A stretch of DNA of 64,000 bases, from assembly GCA_020631735.1 (NCBI GenBank), contig CM036170.1, forward strand, positions 70,385,737 through 70,449,736. The letters are read 5' to 3'. The position numbers and the translations under genes were made by a program. Positions 11,597 through 22,863 of this stretch are shown one piece after another. How positions within the stretch are numbered: position 1 is the first letter of the stretch; every line of letters starts with the position of its first letter. Under the pieces are notes generated by a model. The model did no database searches. It had not been told where the DNA came from and was given only the letters and a program-made list of their open reading frames with translations. The stretch is from Saccharum officinarum (lineage: Eukaryota; Streptophyta; Magnoliopsida; Poales; Poaceae).

Positions 11597-12888
11597 GACC
11601 GGGAGAACGCAACAACCTGCCTACTAGTACTGTGCCTGTACTAGAGAGAATCCCATAGCAGCACTACCCCATTCCCGGTTTTTTTTTTTTCATTTTTGGC
11701 TTTCCGAAGGGCTACCTGCTTACTACGTATCCCCTTGCCTTTGCCAAATCCCCTCGACACACCGTTAGCCAGTGACGCAGCCAGGAACAGACCATCATGG
11801 GCTATTTCCATCCTTTTAGCGGTTGGGGGTTGCATGCCCGGCTGATGGCTGTCTCTCTGCTCATGAATCATGATTGCCGGAGGAGAATCATGATGGTCGC
11901 TTCACCTTGAGGCGTTAGGTTTAGAGTACATCCCACAAGTGCAGGCGTCGTACCACTCATCAAGTGCCATCAAGGAAAGAACGGGAGGGCCGGCCCCGGT
12001 CGTAGATAGATGCCACACCAACGGCGAGCCAGCCAGCCCAAGGAAAGCGCGCGATCAAAACGACAGCGACGGGGCGCGCACTCCCGGCCATGTCACGCAG
12101 CATGTGGGCGGTGTGGGACGGCGCGCGGGCGCGGCCGGGGCTAACGACCGGCCCGGCCTTCGGCTCGTTAATGGCCCCCCAACCGAACCGATGTGCGCAT
12201 TGCCGCTGCCGCTCCCGCGTCGCTCTCCGGTGCGAAACCCTGCCTGCCGCTCCGCCGCCGAGGCCGGCCGGGGCTTGTGGCTCGTCACGTCGCGCGCCAG
12301 TTCCCCACGCCCGTGGGTAGCTGCCGCCTGCACGAAAAGTCCCGTTCGTCCTCTCTCCCGCCCGAGGGGTCGCGGTTGCGCGGCTGTAGCTGCCATGTGC
12401 CCGCGTCGCGTGCCGAGGCGACACCACCGTCGTCGGGTCAGGCGTCGCTGGCTGCTATGGAGGCCGGTGGGACCGTGGGAGGGAGGGAGGCGTGCGTGCG
12501 TGCTGGTCCTACTACGTGTGCGCCGCGTTTCGGCAGATCTCTGTGACGATGTTGTAGCACTGAAGAAACACAGGCTCTGCGCCAGTGGTGTTGGATCGGA
12601 GACGGAGATCCCGTAGTGCTGTACTGCACGCTACAATGGGCCCAGAGACTTTTCCAAGGAACTGCCAGCTTCACTCGGTGATCCAAAGGGACTCCGGCAA
12701 GCGGGCTTCACTCTTACATCTTTGCCCAACAAATCTTCGGAAAGGGCCGAACTGCGCATAGGCTACGGGCTTCTCTGGCAAACGCATAGAAAGCTGGAGA
12801 ACGTGGGCCAGCGGAGCTGTTGCAAGGTCCTAGCGCCATAGGCCGCGGCCCAATGCGCACTCGGCCCTGTTGTTGATAAAAAAATGTA
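11597..12888. other. GC-rich block of unknown nature
   Basis: From about 11940 to 12540 the GC content rises sharply. An open frame of 225 codons runs from 11939 to 12616 on the plus strand, with equally long open frames on the minus strand. No domain, signal peptide or convincing intron border is visible. Open frames on both strands are what GC-rich DNA gives by chance. It could be a promoter or CpG-rich relic, or an untranslated first exon. Confidence 0.3.
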
Positions 12889-12978
12889 CTCCCTCCGTCC
12901 AGTAATAACTGCACGTTTGCAGTTTAAAAAAAAATCCCAAAATAAATGAACACAATGTATCTGAAGTCTAGGGGAGTA

Positions 12979-13067
12979 CTCCCTCTGTCCCTAAATATTT
13001 GTCTGTAGAAACCGTGTTTTTTTCACAGACACGCTTTCCGGACGACTAACATTAAGGGACGGAGCAG
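12979..13067. mobile_element. Short Stowaway-like MITE
   Basis: The termini CTCCCTCTGTCCCTAA and TTAAGGGACGGAGCAG are inverted and flanked by TA. The length is 89 bp. Confidence 0.6.
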
Positions 13068-13118
13068 TAGATGGCAGCTGCAGTTCTGTCAGTCACCTTT
13101 GGAGCCAAGGCAATTAAA

Positions 13119-13394
13119 GGCCTGGTTTAGATACCAAACTTTAGAGACAAATTTTGCATAGTAAACATCGCGTTACATGGTAGCAATTTTGTTTTTATTT
13201 GGTAATAATTGTCCAAACATTGATTAATTAGGCTTAAAATATTCGTCTCGCAAAGTAGAATAAAACTGTGCAATTAATTTTTAATTTCATCTACATTTAG
13301 TACTCCATATATGTGCCAATATTTTGATATGATGGGCAATCTTCTTTTTTGCATAGTAAAATTTAGGGATAAATTTGGGTATCTATACAAGGCC
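13119..13394. mobile_element. Tourist-like MITE
   Basis: The ends are GGCCTGGTTTAGATACC and GGTATCTATACAAGGCC, with AAA TSDs (13116-13118 and 13395-13397). The core is shared with 9479-9753. Confidence 0.75.
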
Positions 13395-13461
13395 AAAATA
13401 GTCATCATAAAAACAGTGAAGACTGGCTGGAGCGGCTCTGGTCCACTCGTTCACCTACTGA

Positions 13462-13703
13462 GGGTGTGTTCACTTCCTATGTCAACCCAAAATATTTTTT
13501 CTTTCACCTATCATATCGAATCTTTTGACGCATGCATGGAACATTAAATATAGGTAAAAAGATAACTAATTGCATAGTTTGTCTGTAAATGTCGGGACGA
13601 ATCTTTTGAGCCTAGTTAGTCCATGATTAAACAAATTTTACCAAATAACAACGAAAGATGCTACAGTAACTTTTCACCTACTTTTCGTCACGTGGACACA
13701 CCG
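13462..13703. mobile_element. Tourist-like MITE
   Basis: The ends are GGGTGTGTTCACTTCC and GTGGACACACC, with TGA on both sides (13459-13461 and 13704-13706). The core has the family words in the reverse sense (gggacgaatcttttgagcc). Confidence 0.65.
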
Positions 13704-14039
13704 TGAGCTGCGTAACAGTACTTTTCTGCTCTGCACTTCTCTGCGCTGCTGGACATCACAAGTACTGTTTATAGGGGCAATAGTGTCATTTGTCATAGGT
13801 GCTAAGTTACCCTTTCAAATCCTAGACGTGTAAATATTCGTGGACGGACGGAGTATTTGACTTCCGCCTACGCAAGAGCATCTCTAGGAGTTAGGTATAA
13901 TCTATTTGTTAAACTATTAAATCTAGTAAGTTAATAAAAGAAATAGTAACCTTAAATTTTATCTTTATCCAACAGTCTCGTATAACATCTTTCTAAAAAT
14001 TAAAGTAGAGCACATATCTGTTTTTTTGTTTTGAAAGTA

Positions 14040-14608
14040 CTCCCTCTGTCCATGAATATTTGCATTCCTACCGTTTAAATTTTGTCAAAAACAATTGCAC
14101 ACAAAAACCAAGGCTACCATATCAGGCCAAGCATCCCACTCGGTTTTGTCACCCGTATTGCATGCTTGCGAAAAAAAAAATCCTCGTGTACAGACGTGGT
14201 GACGTGGTGCCCTCTTCTCTATAAGTTCTCGCTGACTACTGGCACGGATAATCGAAGGATCTGTCAGACTTTTATAGAAGTAAGAGCATTTTTGTAATTT
14301 TACACATATGGGTGTGTTTAGTTCCGCGAAAAGGTGTAAAAAAAGTATTGTAGCACGTTTTGGCTTTATTTGGTAAATAGTGTCCAACCGTTGACTAATT
14401 AGATTCAAAACGTTCGTCTCGCAAAGTACAACCAAGCTGTACAATTAGTTTTTGATTTCATCTACATTTAGTACTCCATGCATGTATCGCAAGTTTAATG
14501 TGACGGAGAATCTTTTGTTTGCACAGTATTTTTTTAAGAAGTAAACACAGCCTATATTGGTTTACGTACCCCGATACAAGTGCAGTTATTTCTGGACGGA
14601 GGGGGTGC
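14040..14608. mobile_element. Stowaway-like MITE containing a nested Tourist-like MITE
   Basis: The termini CTCCCTCTGTCCATGAAT and TTTCTGGACGGAGGGGG lie between TA dinucleotides (14038-14039 and 14609-14610). The Tourist-like element at 14310-14552 interrupts it. Confidence 0.55.
14310..14552. mobile_element. Tourist-like MITE (nested)
   Basis: The ends are GGGTGTGTTTAGTTCC and AAGTAAACACAGCC, with TAT TSDs (14307-14309 and 14553-14555). It is a close relative of the copies at 21831 and 23114, sharing gtgtccaaccgttgactaat. Confidence 0.75.
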
Positions 14609-14967
14609 TATCTGTTTTTTTCCTTCGTCGAGGGGCACTGCCGCCGCCTGTATGTGTGTCGTAGCTGGCTCCTGCTCGCAGTTTAGCAGGCCATGGCAGT
14701 GAGTGTGGCTGCGTAGGGCTGCAGGTGCAGGCACAGCACCACGCTTTCGCCAGGCACGACACCACCCGTGAAGGCACAAGCGGCGGCGGCCATAGTAGCT
14801 AGCAAGCGGAGGGCACAACTTGTACGTACTAGGCGGCGCCGGTGGACTTAGAAGGGCAACGGCGGCGGCGGATTGGAGACTAGCGCCCGCAGAAACCGCT
14901 TTAAAACGGAGGAGCGATACGGTGGAGCGACACTGCGACAGGGAGTTGATCGGACTGCGGAAACTTA
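14609..14967. other. Intergenic
   Basis: A moderately GC-rich patch with no recognisable gene. Confidence 0.45.
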
Positions 14968-15194
14968 GGCGCCATTTGGGTCGAGGGTGTTAAAGTTTAA
15001 CTTCCATCATATCAATGTTTCCTTAAATGTATGGAGTATTAAATGTATACTAATTGCATGCATGTTGGCATAGATTAGGAGTAATTTACGAGACGAATCT
15101 ATTAAGCCCAATTAGTCCAAGATTGGAAACTTTTTGTCAAGACGAAAGTGCTACAGTGTTTGTTAAATTTTAACTCCTCCAACCAAACACTCCC
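14968..15194. mobile_element. Tourist-like MITE, 'aaagtttaac' subfamily
   Basis: The ends are GGCGCCATTTGGGTCG and CCAAACACTCCC, with TTA TSDs (14965-14967 and 15195-15197). The subterminal word taaagtttaacttcc is shared with the copies at 25144, 25626 and 27973. Confidence 0.7.
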
Positions 15195-15197
15195 TTA

Positions 15198-15460
15198 GAA
15201 TGATATTTGATAACTTTTTATGTTTATGGAGCTCTTTTATCAAACTGTTGGAGAAAGTTTTTTCTCATTTTTGCTAAAGTTCTAGAATAGAGAGTTGTTT
15301 TATAAAACTCCCAGAGATGCTCTAATTTATCCTTAGTGAGGATTCCTCCCCTTTTAAGAAACCACATGAACACCTTTAGAAAAGGCAGTTCATTGGACAA
15401 ATTTCTTAGGTAGTTTTAACTTCATTTATTGGTAAGATGTGTATACATACATTGTAGTAC
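15198..15460. other. Intergenic, AT-rich
   Basis: Nothing recognised. Confidence 0.4.
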
Positions 15461-16535
15461 GCCTAGCATTCGGACGTCCGGACGAGATGTCGCGTCCGAA
15501 CGTGGCCCCAACACACCTATGTCGCTCCTGCGTCCACATCCCGCCTCACGTCCCGCGTCTGTCGCAGCGACCCGCGCCCCGCACAGTGACAGCCACCGAC
15601 CGCACTGTGCAACACCTTAATCCACTTTCCAACATCCAGATGAAACTTTTGTAGCATACATCTAAAATATATGAAATATTTGGAACATACAGTTGAAACA
15701 CCATGGCAATATGTGCAACATCCCAATCTAGGAGTACTTTTAAAACATCCAGATGAAACACTTACAACGTACAAAAAGAAAATAGATGAAATACTTGAGA
15801 CATGCATCTAAAACACTTACAACATGTGTAAAAAAAACAGATGAAACATTGGGGATAAACATTTGCAACATACGTATACACACCATTGCAACATATGCAA
15901 CATCCCGATCTACTTTTGCAACATACGCATGAAACAATTGAAACATACATCTAATACAATTGAAACACTTGAAACATGGGCTTCCAACATGTCCGAAAAG
16001 CGTCCAAAAACACTTGAAACATAGCATCGTCACGCAACCATGACCTACCTGGTGGGCAACTGGGGTGGCGCAGGCTCGCTGGAAGGTGCGCGCCCGCACA
16101 CCCGCCATGCCCGTTGTCGGCCGAGAGAGAGGAGACGCTGCTGGATCTGGAAAGGACGCCACCGACCGGGGTAGGGGAGGGTCAGTGGCTCGCTTGGATC
16201 TCACAGGAGTGGGGGAGAGGGCCACCGGATGTGCGAGTGCGCGACGTTGGACGCTCCCGATGGGTGAGGACACCGGGGTGGGGGGAGAGGCGCCGCCAGG
16301 GTGGGGGAGAGGACGCCGAGGTGGGGGAAGGGGCCGCCGGATTAGGAGAGGAGGACGCCGAGGTGGGGGGAGGAGGACGCCGGGGTGGGAAAAGGAGCCG
16401 CCGCTGGCCAGGAAAGCAGCGATGACCGCGTTGTTGGGTGTAGGGCAGGACGCAAAAGGATAAGAACGGGGAGCAATGCGATTGCTGCACGAGTGAGCGG
16501 TGGGAGACATCCGTCCATCCGGACATCTCAATTAT
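15461..16535. mobile_element. Non-autonomous DNA transposon with internal degenerate tandem repeats
   Basis: The left end contains GTCCGGACGAGATGTC (about 15477-15492). The right end, read on the minus strand, begins GATGTCCGGATGGACGGATG, so the ends resemble each other as inverted repeats. The interior (about 15620-16030) is a run of loosely repeated 25-30-bp units built on 'gaaacacttgcaacat'. A GC-rich block (16040-16480) follows, which yields chance open frames on both strands. No transposase is seen. The superfamily is uncertain, possibly Mutator-like. Confidence 0.45.
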
Positions 16536-18504
16536 ATCATTATCGTATACATTGATTTAACTGAGAACATCTCATCTGTATTTCGATTCCAAACAAAAGG
16601 ATCCAAACCTTTGTTTAGATTAATATTAGACACTCTTGCACGGTTTATCTCCGATGAAAGATCTGCTTAAAAGAGATGTTAAGGAGAACTGTAAGGACTT
16701 ATGCTACGGTGGCTTGTTCACCAGAACAATGGGCATTGGGATTTTAAAGGTTACGTGCCTAACCATTTATCTTTCCAATATCTGATTTGGTCTTCACCAC
16801 TTAGTTTAAACCTCCCTAGACTTGTGTTTCTGTAAGGTTTTCAGACATGGTTTTTCTTATAAACTAAACTAATTTTATTCTTTTTAATTGAAAAGCAGAG
16901 CTCCTGCAGTTACGTTAAAAAAACCTCCTAGACTTAGGAACTGGTCTTTGACTTCTATTAGGCTTGATTAGAACTACGAGTACCTAGCTTTTTATGCGAC
17001 TTCTCCTTTTGTCTTATTTGTAAGTACCTCTTTCGAATATTTCTTGTCAGATGCCTTCTTCGTTACACAGTTTCAGTAACCATTTTGTTATTGGATATTT
17101 CTTTTGCCGGTCTAAGTTTAAGATGTCACCTCCTTGTTCATTTGGTTGAAATAGTATATCCTATTTAGGAAGTCACTATTTCCTTTTTTATGTTATTCTA
17201 GCATAAGAATCTTCATCTGTATTATTTTATTTTCCCTTCCATTTGCGTAACTTTTTCCTCAATTCTTTGTTTTATAGACTTTTAATCTTTATTATTTACT
17301 AGCAACGGTACAACATAAGAAAAAAATCTATCAAATGGTTCGTTAGAAAATGAGGACGAGAAATACTACATCTCTATTTATGTTTTTTCGTTTTTATAAA
17401 TTTTAATAAGAGCTATAATTGATTTTAGGATAACTATATGACAACCATAGTATAGGCTAATATCGGTAATAATATGACAATATCTTACTAAATTTATATA
17501 AATATAAATAAATTTTTATTAGATTTTTCAACTGTTGCAAAGCATAGAAATACTTGGTCATAAATACTATCTTATCTTTAATTTCTGCTCTCGTCTAGTA
17601 GTGTTGAAGCTCCACTATTCACTCACTGAAGCAAACAAGAAGTGATCTCACAGTTTGGAGCCATAGTGCTGAACTGCTGATCGTTGATGCCGGATTTCTT
17701 CTTTCTTGTTTGGACTTGTTAACTGTCAGCGCACGCACTGTTAACAGATACGATCACACGCTACATCGGACGCTTGATTTTGTGTATGAAGTACTAGTCC
17801 GTATGAACGTAACGCTTGATTTTGTGTCGTCGTCTCTCGAACCATCGGTGCAGGGACGCAGGGTAGTAAAGTGAACGCGGCTCCCTGCTGGAGTACTACC
17901 ACCCTTGAAATGAATGACGATGCAGCAGGGACAGTTAATTCTCTAACAACCAACAACCTTGTAAGACCCGCGGTGGTAACTCTAAAACGATACTCTAAAT
18001 CTTTAGAGTATGAATATAGAGTAAAAACTGCTGCACTGGGTACTCTAAAACGATACTCTATCCTTTCTCTCACTCTATATTTAGAGTAGTACTGTGCTTA
18101 CTTTATACTCTATAGTGACGGACCCCACTAGCTAAACAAAGAAAAAAATGCTATAACTCACAAACCAAAAATCTAAATTAAATTTCGATTTCACCATTAA
18201 ATTCGTCTCAATAAATCCTTCAAAACTAGATCACACATGGATATATTTAGATAAAGTGACAAGTAGGTCCCACAGTGAATAGAGTTGATAGAGGATGATA
18301 TAGAGGATGGATGAGTGCGGGAGAATTGAGTATAGAGAAGAGAATCTTGCTGACTAGGACGTATAGAGGATGAATATAGAGGTCCATGAGTGCGGGCAGT
18401 TTAACCACTGCCATCAGTGCCATGTGTAGCGCTAGCACAATTTTGTCAATCGCCATCGCCATCAGTGCCATGAGCAGTGCTGTAGCCTGTAGCACGAAGT
18501 GGTA
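16536..18504. other. Intergenic, AT-rich
   Basis: No gene is recognised. Around 17975-18110 the words tactctaaa and tttagagta recur several times in both orientations, giving potential hairpins. This may be a decayed small MITE. Confidence 0.45.
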
Positions 18505-18745
18505 GGGCCGGTTTAGTTCCCACAAAATTTTGTAAATTTTTTCAGATTTTTCGTCACATCGAATCTTTAGACACATGTAGCATTAAATATAGATAAAAAA
18601 TAAAACTAATTATACGGTTTAGACGAAATGGACGAGATGAATCTTTTAAGTCTAATTAGACCATGATTGGACACTAATTATCAAATAATAACGAAACGTT
18701 CTATGTGATCATTTTATAAAAAATTTTTTGTAACTGAACCGGCCC
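18505..18745. mobile_element. Tourist-like MITE
   Basis: The ends GGGCCGGTTTAGTT and AACTGAACCGGCCC are near-perfect inverted repeats, with GTA TSDs (18502-18504 and 18746-18748). Confidence 0.75.
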
Positions 18746-18748
18746 GTA

Positions 18749-19088
18749 ATCGAAGGGTTACTCCCACACAGGTTGGCGGCTTGGCGCAACGGCGCTGGCG
18801 CGAGGGTAGGGCCGGGGACATTAAAACACCGCCTACCGAACGTCCTCTGCCGACCGAAGCAGCAGAGCCAGGCGCCGTAAATGGCGATCGAGTGGCTCTC
18901 ACAGTCTCACATGGCTGCTCTGCCTACCTCCATAAATCGCCGGCACGTCCGTCGCCCTGCTGTCCTGCAATCCTGCAACCCGGCGCGGATGCATGGGGTC
19001 GCAGATCCAAGCCTGAAAAATACACGAGGGGGGACCCTGGATGGCTGCATGTGCCTACGCTCGCGCGCAGAGATGCAAATGCGTGGTA
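18749..19088. other. Intergenic, GC-rich
   Basis: No domain-bearing frame is seen. The two overlapping open frames (18781-19119 and 18881-19102) look random. Confidence 0.4.
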
Positions 19089-19312
19089 CTCCCTCCGCTT
19101 AAAAAAAATGCAATTCTAGCACAGGGTAATGTTTTTAGTACAAGTTTGGCTAATTATATATAAAAATATAAATAATTATGACATAAAATTAGTATCATTA
19201 GATTTGTTATGAGATATATTTTCATAATGTATTTATTTAGTGTCAAAAATATTAATACTTTTATCTATATATTCGGTCAAACATTGGACATGGAAATCAA
19301 AAAATGAACTAG
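19089..19312. mobile_element. Left part of a Stowaway-like MITE interrupted by a nest
   Basis: The terminus CTCCCTCCGCTTAAAA follows TA at 19087-19088 and leads into AT-rich sequence typical of the family. A matching degraded right part (tagagttgcattctta) resumes after 21714. The intact right terminus is no longer recognisable. Confidence 0.45.
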
Positions 19313-19805
19313 GGTGTGTTTAGTTGGTGAAAAGTGGGTGAAAAGTTACTGTAGCACCTTTCGTTTTTATTTGGCAAAATTTTTCCCACCATAGACTAAT
19401 TAGGCTTAAAAGATTCGTCTCGACATTTACAGACAAACTATACAATTAGTTATTTTTTACTTACATTTAATGCTCCATGCATGCGTCTAAAGATTCGATG
19501 TGATGGGTAGAAGAGAAAATATTTTGGGTATGCATGGAAGGCGTCTTTTTTGTTTTTTAGCCCTTTTTCAAAAGATTCTCTCAAATATGCCCCTTGCGGA
19601 AAGATTTTTAAAAAATAGACCTTTACCTTGGCGCCATAGTCGTCGGCGCCAAGATATAACGGCATGGCGCCAGGGTCACTGGTGCCATGACCCCGCCGTC
19701 GTGGCGCTTACGTGGCAGGGAGCTTGGCGCCATGGATCTTGGCGCCCCCGGCCGCGCGCGCCCGCGGCCCCGACCGCCCGCGCGCCCGCGCCAGCCCGCC
19801 CGCAA

Positions 19806-20040
19806 GACCGTATCTTCAAACTAGAAAAGGAAGTTAGCAACGGTTACAAGGACGACAAAGCAGACGATACCAGTAGTAGTGCCGTTTCACAGGACGGACC
19901 ATGCCATGATCCATATTGCACCTGCCCTAACCACAAAGAACAACGAGCCTCCGCTACCACCCCCGCCACCTCCACCATCAATAATGGGAGGGTACTGTGG
20001 AGAAGGGGTTACACAGTTTGCTATGTGGCCGCACTACTAG
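19806..20040 (+). pseudogene. Gene fragment inside the Mutator-like element, unknown product
   Basis: After a GC-rich linker the sequence changes to ordinary coding-like composition. In one frame it reads a Cys-rich piece (DGPCHDPYCTCPNHKEQ), then a Pro/Thr-rich stretch. It shifts frame to GGYCGEGVTQFAMWPHY followed by a stop at 20038-20040. It has no start codon of its own. I do not recognise the family. It looks like the C-terminus of a captured gene. Confidence 0.35.
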
Positions 20041-20441
20041 ATAGAACAAATCTATCGTGTACACATGCATTTAATGTGCTTGTTGTTCGCTCTAATTACC
20101 TAAGGCATGTTAGGTTTAGTCCAGGACATATGTGCCCTAGTTTGGTACAAGTTCTGACATGTCATGTCCTATGTTATGCGTGTTCAATTGTGAAATCCAG
20201 TACTTCCTTATGTTTTATGTGCACCTCGAGAACTAGTTTCAGTAACTCAGTAACATTAAACCTGATATATGATAATACTATGCAAGGTCCAAAAACTTAA
20301 AGTGCATATGAAGTACATGACGACGAAATAAATAACACAGAACATGCCCTAGGTACATGATTTACCTAAAGTACATTAAATTAAACACATTGCATACTAC
20401 ATCGACCACATTATTTATGATTAAACCATACAACTAGCATA

Positions 20442-21148
20442 CTACTGAGTACAACGAGGCCACTTTCCCTTTTCTGGGCATCGGGATTCTCCTCCATCGC
20501 TGTCTTCGCTCGGCGCACGCGCTCAAACTTCTTCTCCCTCTCCTCCCTACACGTAGCAACACGCCTTCTTTTCTCCTCTTCCTTGTGCTCCTTTGTTGTT
20601 GTCTCCTCTCGGCGTCTCTTCTCTAATATCTCCAGACACTCCGCATCCCATTCCTTCAGGCCCTGTAGAAGCCGCATGTCAGCCTCCTTGATCTCAGTGT
20701 CGATTCATTGCTTAAAATCACAAAGCGGTGGAGGGATCTGCAGCAAACGGAATTGTTAAATCCAATTAATATGCAAAACTTCAGAAGACACAAATTAATA
20801 AATAAATAAAAGCAATTTCTCACAATAAATGTACTGCGGCGCTGACGCTCCGTAGGCTCCCATGCAAAATTAGAACACATCCAATATCTCTGCTTATATG
20901 TTGCCTCATCTTCAGAAATATCTACCTTGCAAGGATCGTCACAGAAGCACATGGGTATTGGCACACCGCTAGGGAGCGGCTTTGGGACGTACGGAATTTC
21001 GGTCATCCGTCCATAGCTACAATTCAATAAATTCTGTTCTAATATAACAAAACAAATAATAATAAACCTAAAAATTAAGGGTTTAATATATGATGAAAAA
21101 GATCTACGCATACCTTTGTTTTCTAGCTTTTCCACGCCTAGGCATCAT
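20442..21148 (-). pseudogene. Three-exon gene relic with a GRF-zinc-finger-like segment
   Basis: The exons appear to be 21148-21114 (MMPRRGKARKQ), 21016-20824 and 20737-20442, all with GT/AG borders. Exon 2 reads MTEIPYVPKPLPSG and then a Cys-rich segment, CFCDDPCKVDISEDEATYKQ, ending in RYWMCSNFAWEP. That spacing resembles GRF-type zinc fingers (nucleic-acid binding). Exon 3 is a Lys/Arg/Glu-rich probable coiled coil (EILEKRRREETTTKEHKEEE). The relic is broken: exon 3 has an early in-frame TGA near 20711, and the end appears frameshifted in the Lys/Arg-rich tail near 20475. It lies within the Mutator-like element and was probably captured by it. Confidence 0.45.
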
Positions 21149-21830
21149 ACGGTTGTACAATATATACGAATTTTAAAAATCACATGAGCAAATAACATGT
21201 GAAGTTCATAGGTTAAGAATATGACTTCATTTTACAAAATCGATTCAAAATAAATAAGAAAAGGTGAGAGGATACCTAGCTCTCGAAGATCGACGGATAA
21301 AATTCAATTTCTCACGGTTCAATAAGTCGATTAAAGAGGTTGGCCGAAGTGTACAAAGGAAAAACCCGAAAAGAAGGAGAAAGAAAACGAGAATGACTCG
21401 GGGAGGAAGGGGGGCTGACTAAAACGTGGGCTCTTGGCGCCAAGATCCATGGCGCCATGCTTGGCGCTGAGATCCATGGCGCCATGCTTGGCGCCAACAT
21501 TCATGGCGCCAAGCTCCCTGCCACGTCAGCGCCACGACGGCAGGGTCATGGCACCAGTGACCCTGGCGCCATGCCGTTATATCTTGGCGCCGACGACTAT
21601 GGCGCCAAGATAAGGGTCCAATTTTTTAAAATCTTTCCGCAAGGGGCATATTTGAGAGAATCTTTCGAAAAAGGGTTAAAAAACAAAAAAGACGGCGTGG
21701 AAAGTGAACGTGCCTAGAGTTGCATTCTTAACCAGACATAAGTAGTACACTAGGAGTCCAGGCTTAAAAAATGCAGGTACGCGCGTCCCGACTCCCGAGT
21801 CAGGCACTGGAAAGCTGTAAGGCTGTGTTT

Positions 21831-22050
21831 AGTTGCCCTAAAAAGGTGAAAAGTATACTATATTATGTTTTGGCTTTATTTGGTAAATAGTGTCCAACCG
21901 TTGACTAATTAGGTTCAAAACGTTCGTCTCGCAAAGTACAACCAAGCTGTATAATTAGTTTTTGATTTCATCTACATTTAGTACTTTATATATGTATCGC
22001 AAGTTTAATGTGACGGGGAATCTTTTTTGTATAGTGCTTTTTTCAGGTAA
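21831..22050. mobile_element. Tourist-like MITE, right end missing
   Basis: The left end is GGCTGTGTTTAGTTGCCC after TAA. The body is nearly collinear with the complete copy at 23114-23354, but the sequence changes after tttcaggtaac (about 22050) and no right terminus follows. Confidence 0.6.
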
Positions 22051-22620
22051 CCTACATTTAGTACTCCATACATTTAGTACAAACTTTTTGCTATAGATTA
22101 TGATCTATTTTTTCTGTAATTTGGACTTCAATTTTGTTGTACTAAAGCATACCATATTATATATTCACTGTGTAGATCTACTCATGTGAAGTCCAACAAA
22201 ATTAGATTTTTTATTTTTATGATTTTTCTGTGATTTACTATGATTTTTCAAAGATTCAGCCGAAATAAAAAACCACCGGGACTGTAGCGAGACCGATATT
22301 ACTGTAGCAATATAGCGGGTACTGTAGCAAAACCACAGTCTGAAAACCGCCGGGAGAAATTTGACCGGTTTTGGAAAGTTTAGGGGGTAGAATAGAACAT
22401 TTCATAGTTGAGGGGGTTAAGTAGTCCACCCCATATTTGGGGGGTGAAGTAGACTTTTTCCTATGGATTCCAACCATAATTCTATGTTTTTTCTATTCCT
22501 GTGGTTTTGCTATCTTGCGTTCCAAATGGGGCCTATGGAGAGTATTCATTTCGCAGGGTATGTCTAATTTGAAGGCATCGATTCTCAACACAGGTTCGCG
22601 AGTTCATATTTAATTTATAG
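22051..22620. other. Intergenic
   Basis: No gene is seen. A loose repeat of gtactgtagcaa occurs near 22295-22332. Confidence 0.4.
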
Positions 22621-22863
22621 GCAGTGTTTAGTTCCTTCAAAATTCCAAAAATTTTACAAGATTCTCCGTCACATCAAATCTTTGGACGCATGCATGGAGC
22701 ATTAAATGTAGGTAAAAAAATAACTAATTGCACAGTTTGTCTGTAAATGTCGAGACGAATCTTTTGATCCTAGTTAGTCCATGATTGGATAAATTTTACT
22801 AAATAACAACGAAAAGTGCTACAGGAACTTTACACACACTTTACAACCATCTAAACACACCCA
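22621..22863. mobile_element. Tourist-like MITE
   Basis: The ends are GCAGTGTTTAGTTCC and ATCTAAACACACCCA, flanked by TAG (22618-22620 and 22864-22866). The core words catgcatggagcattaaatg and gacgaatcttttgatcc are those of the family. Confidence 0.65.

Larger units (their letters stand above)
12889..13853. mobile_element. Probable Stowaway-like MITE split by three later insertions
   Basis: The left terminus CTCCCTCCGTCCAGTAAT (12889) and right terminus TCGTGGACGGACGGAG (ending 13853) are inverted and each flanked by TA. Between them lie a smaller Stowaway-like element (12979-13067) and two Tourist-like MITEs (13119-13394 and 13462-13703). Pairing these two termini is an inference from their similarity. 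Confidence 0.4.
19541..21694. mobile_element. Mutator-like element (Pack-MULE-like) with about 205-bp terminal inverted repeats
   Basis: The left terminus (19541 to about 19746) and the reverse complement of the right terminus (21694 to about 21487) agree along about 205 bp. Both begin CGTCTTTTTTGTTTTTTA and carry several ggcgccaag / cttggcgcc sub-repeats; the right side has extra internal copies to 21431. The flanks gcatggaag (19532-19540) and gcgtggaaa (21695-21703) agree at 7 of 9 positions, both differences being transitions. This fits an aged 9-bp Mutator-type TSD. No transposase is present. The interior carries two convergent gene fragments (19806-20040 plus, 21148-20442 minus), which is Pack-MULE-like. 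Confidence 0.65.
19313..21714. mobile_element. Tourist-like MITE split by a Mutator-like element
   Basis: The left part, 19313-19540, starts GGTGTGTTTAGTTGG. The right end, ...AAGTGAACGTGCC, finishes at 21714. TAG TSDs flank the whole (19310-19312 and 21715-21717), showing that both halves belong to one MITE of about 240 bp. The 2.15-kb insertion at 19541-21694 separates them. Confidence 0.65.

Noticed and set aside
11939..12616. 225-codon frame as a gene
   Set aside because: No domain, biased composition, and comparable frames on the other strand. Kept only as an unexplained GC-rich block.
16065..16463. Arg/Gly-rich frames on both strands as genes
   Set aside because: They lie within the GC-rich part of a probable DNA transposon and look like chance.
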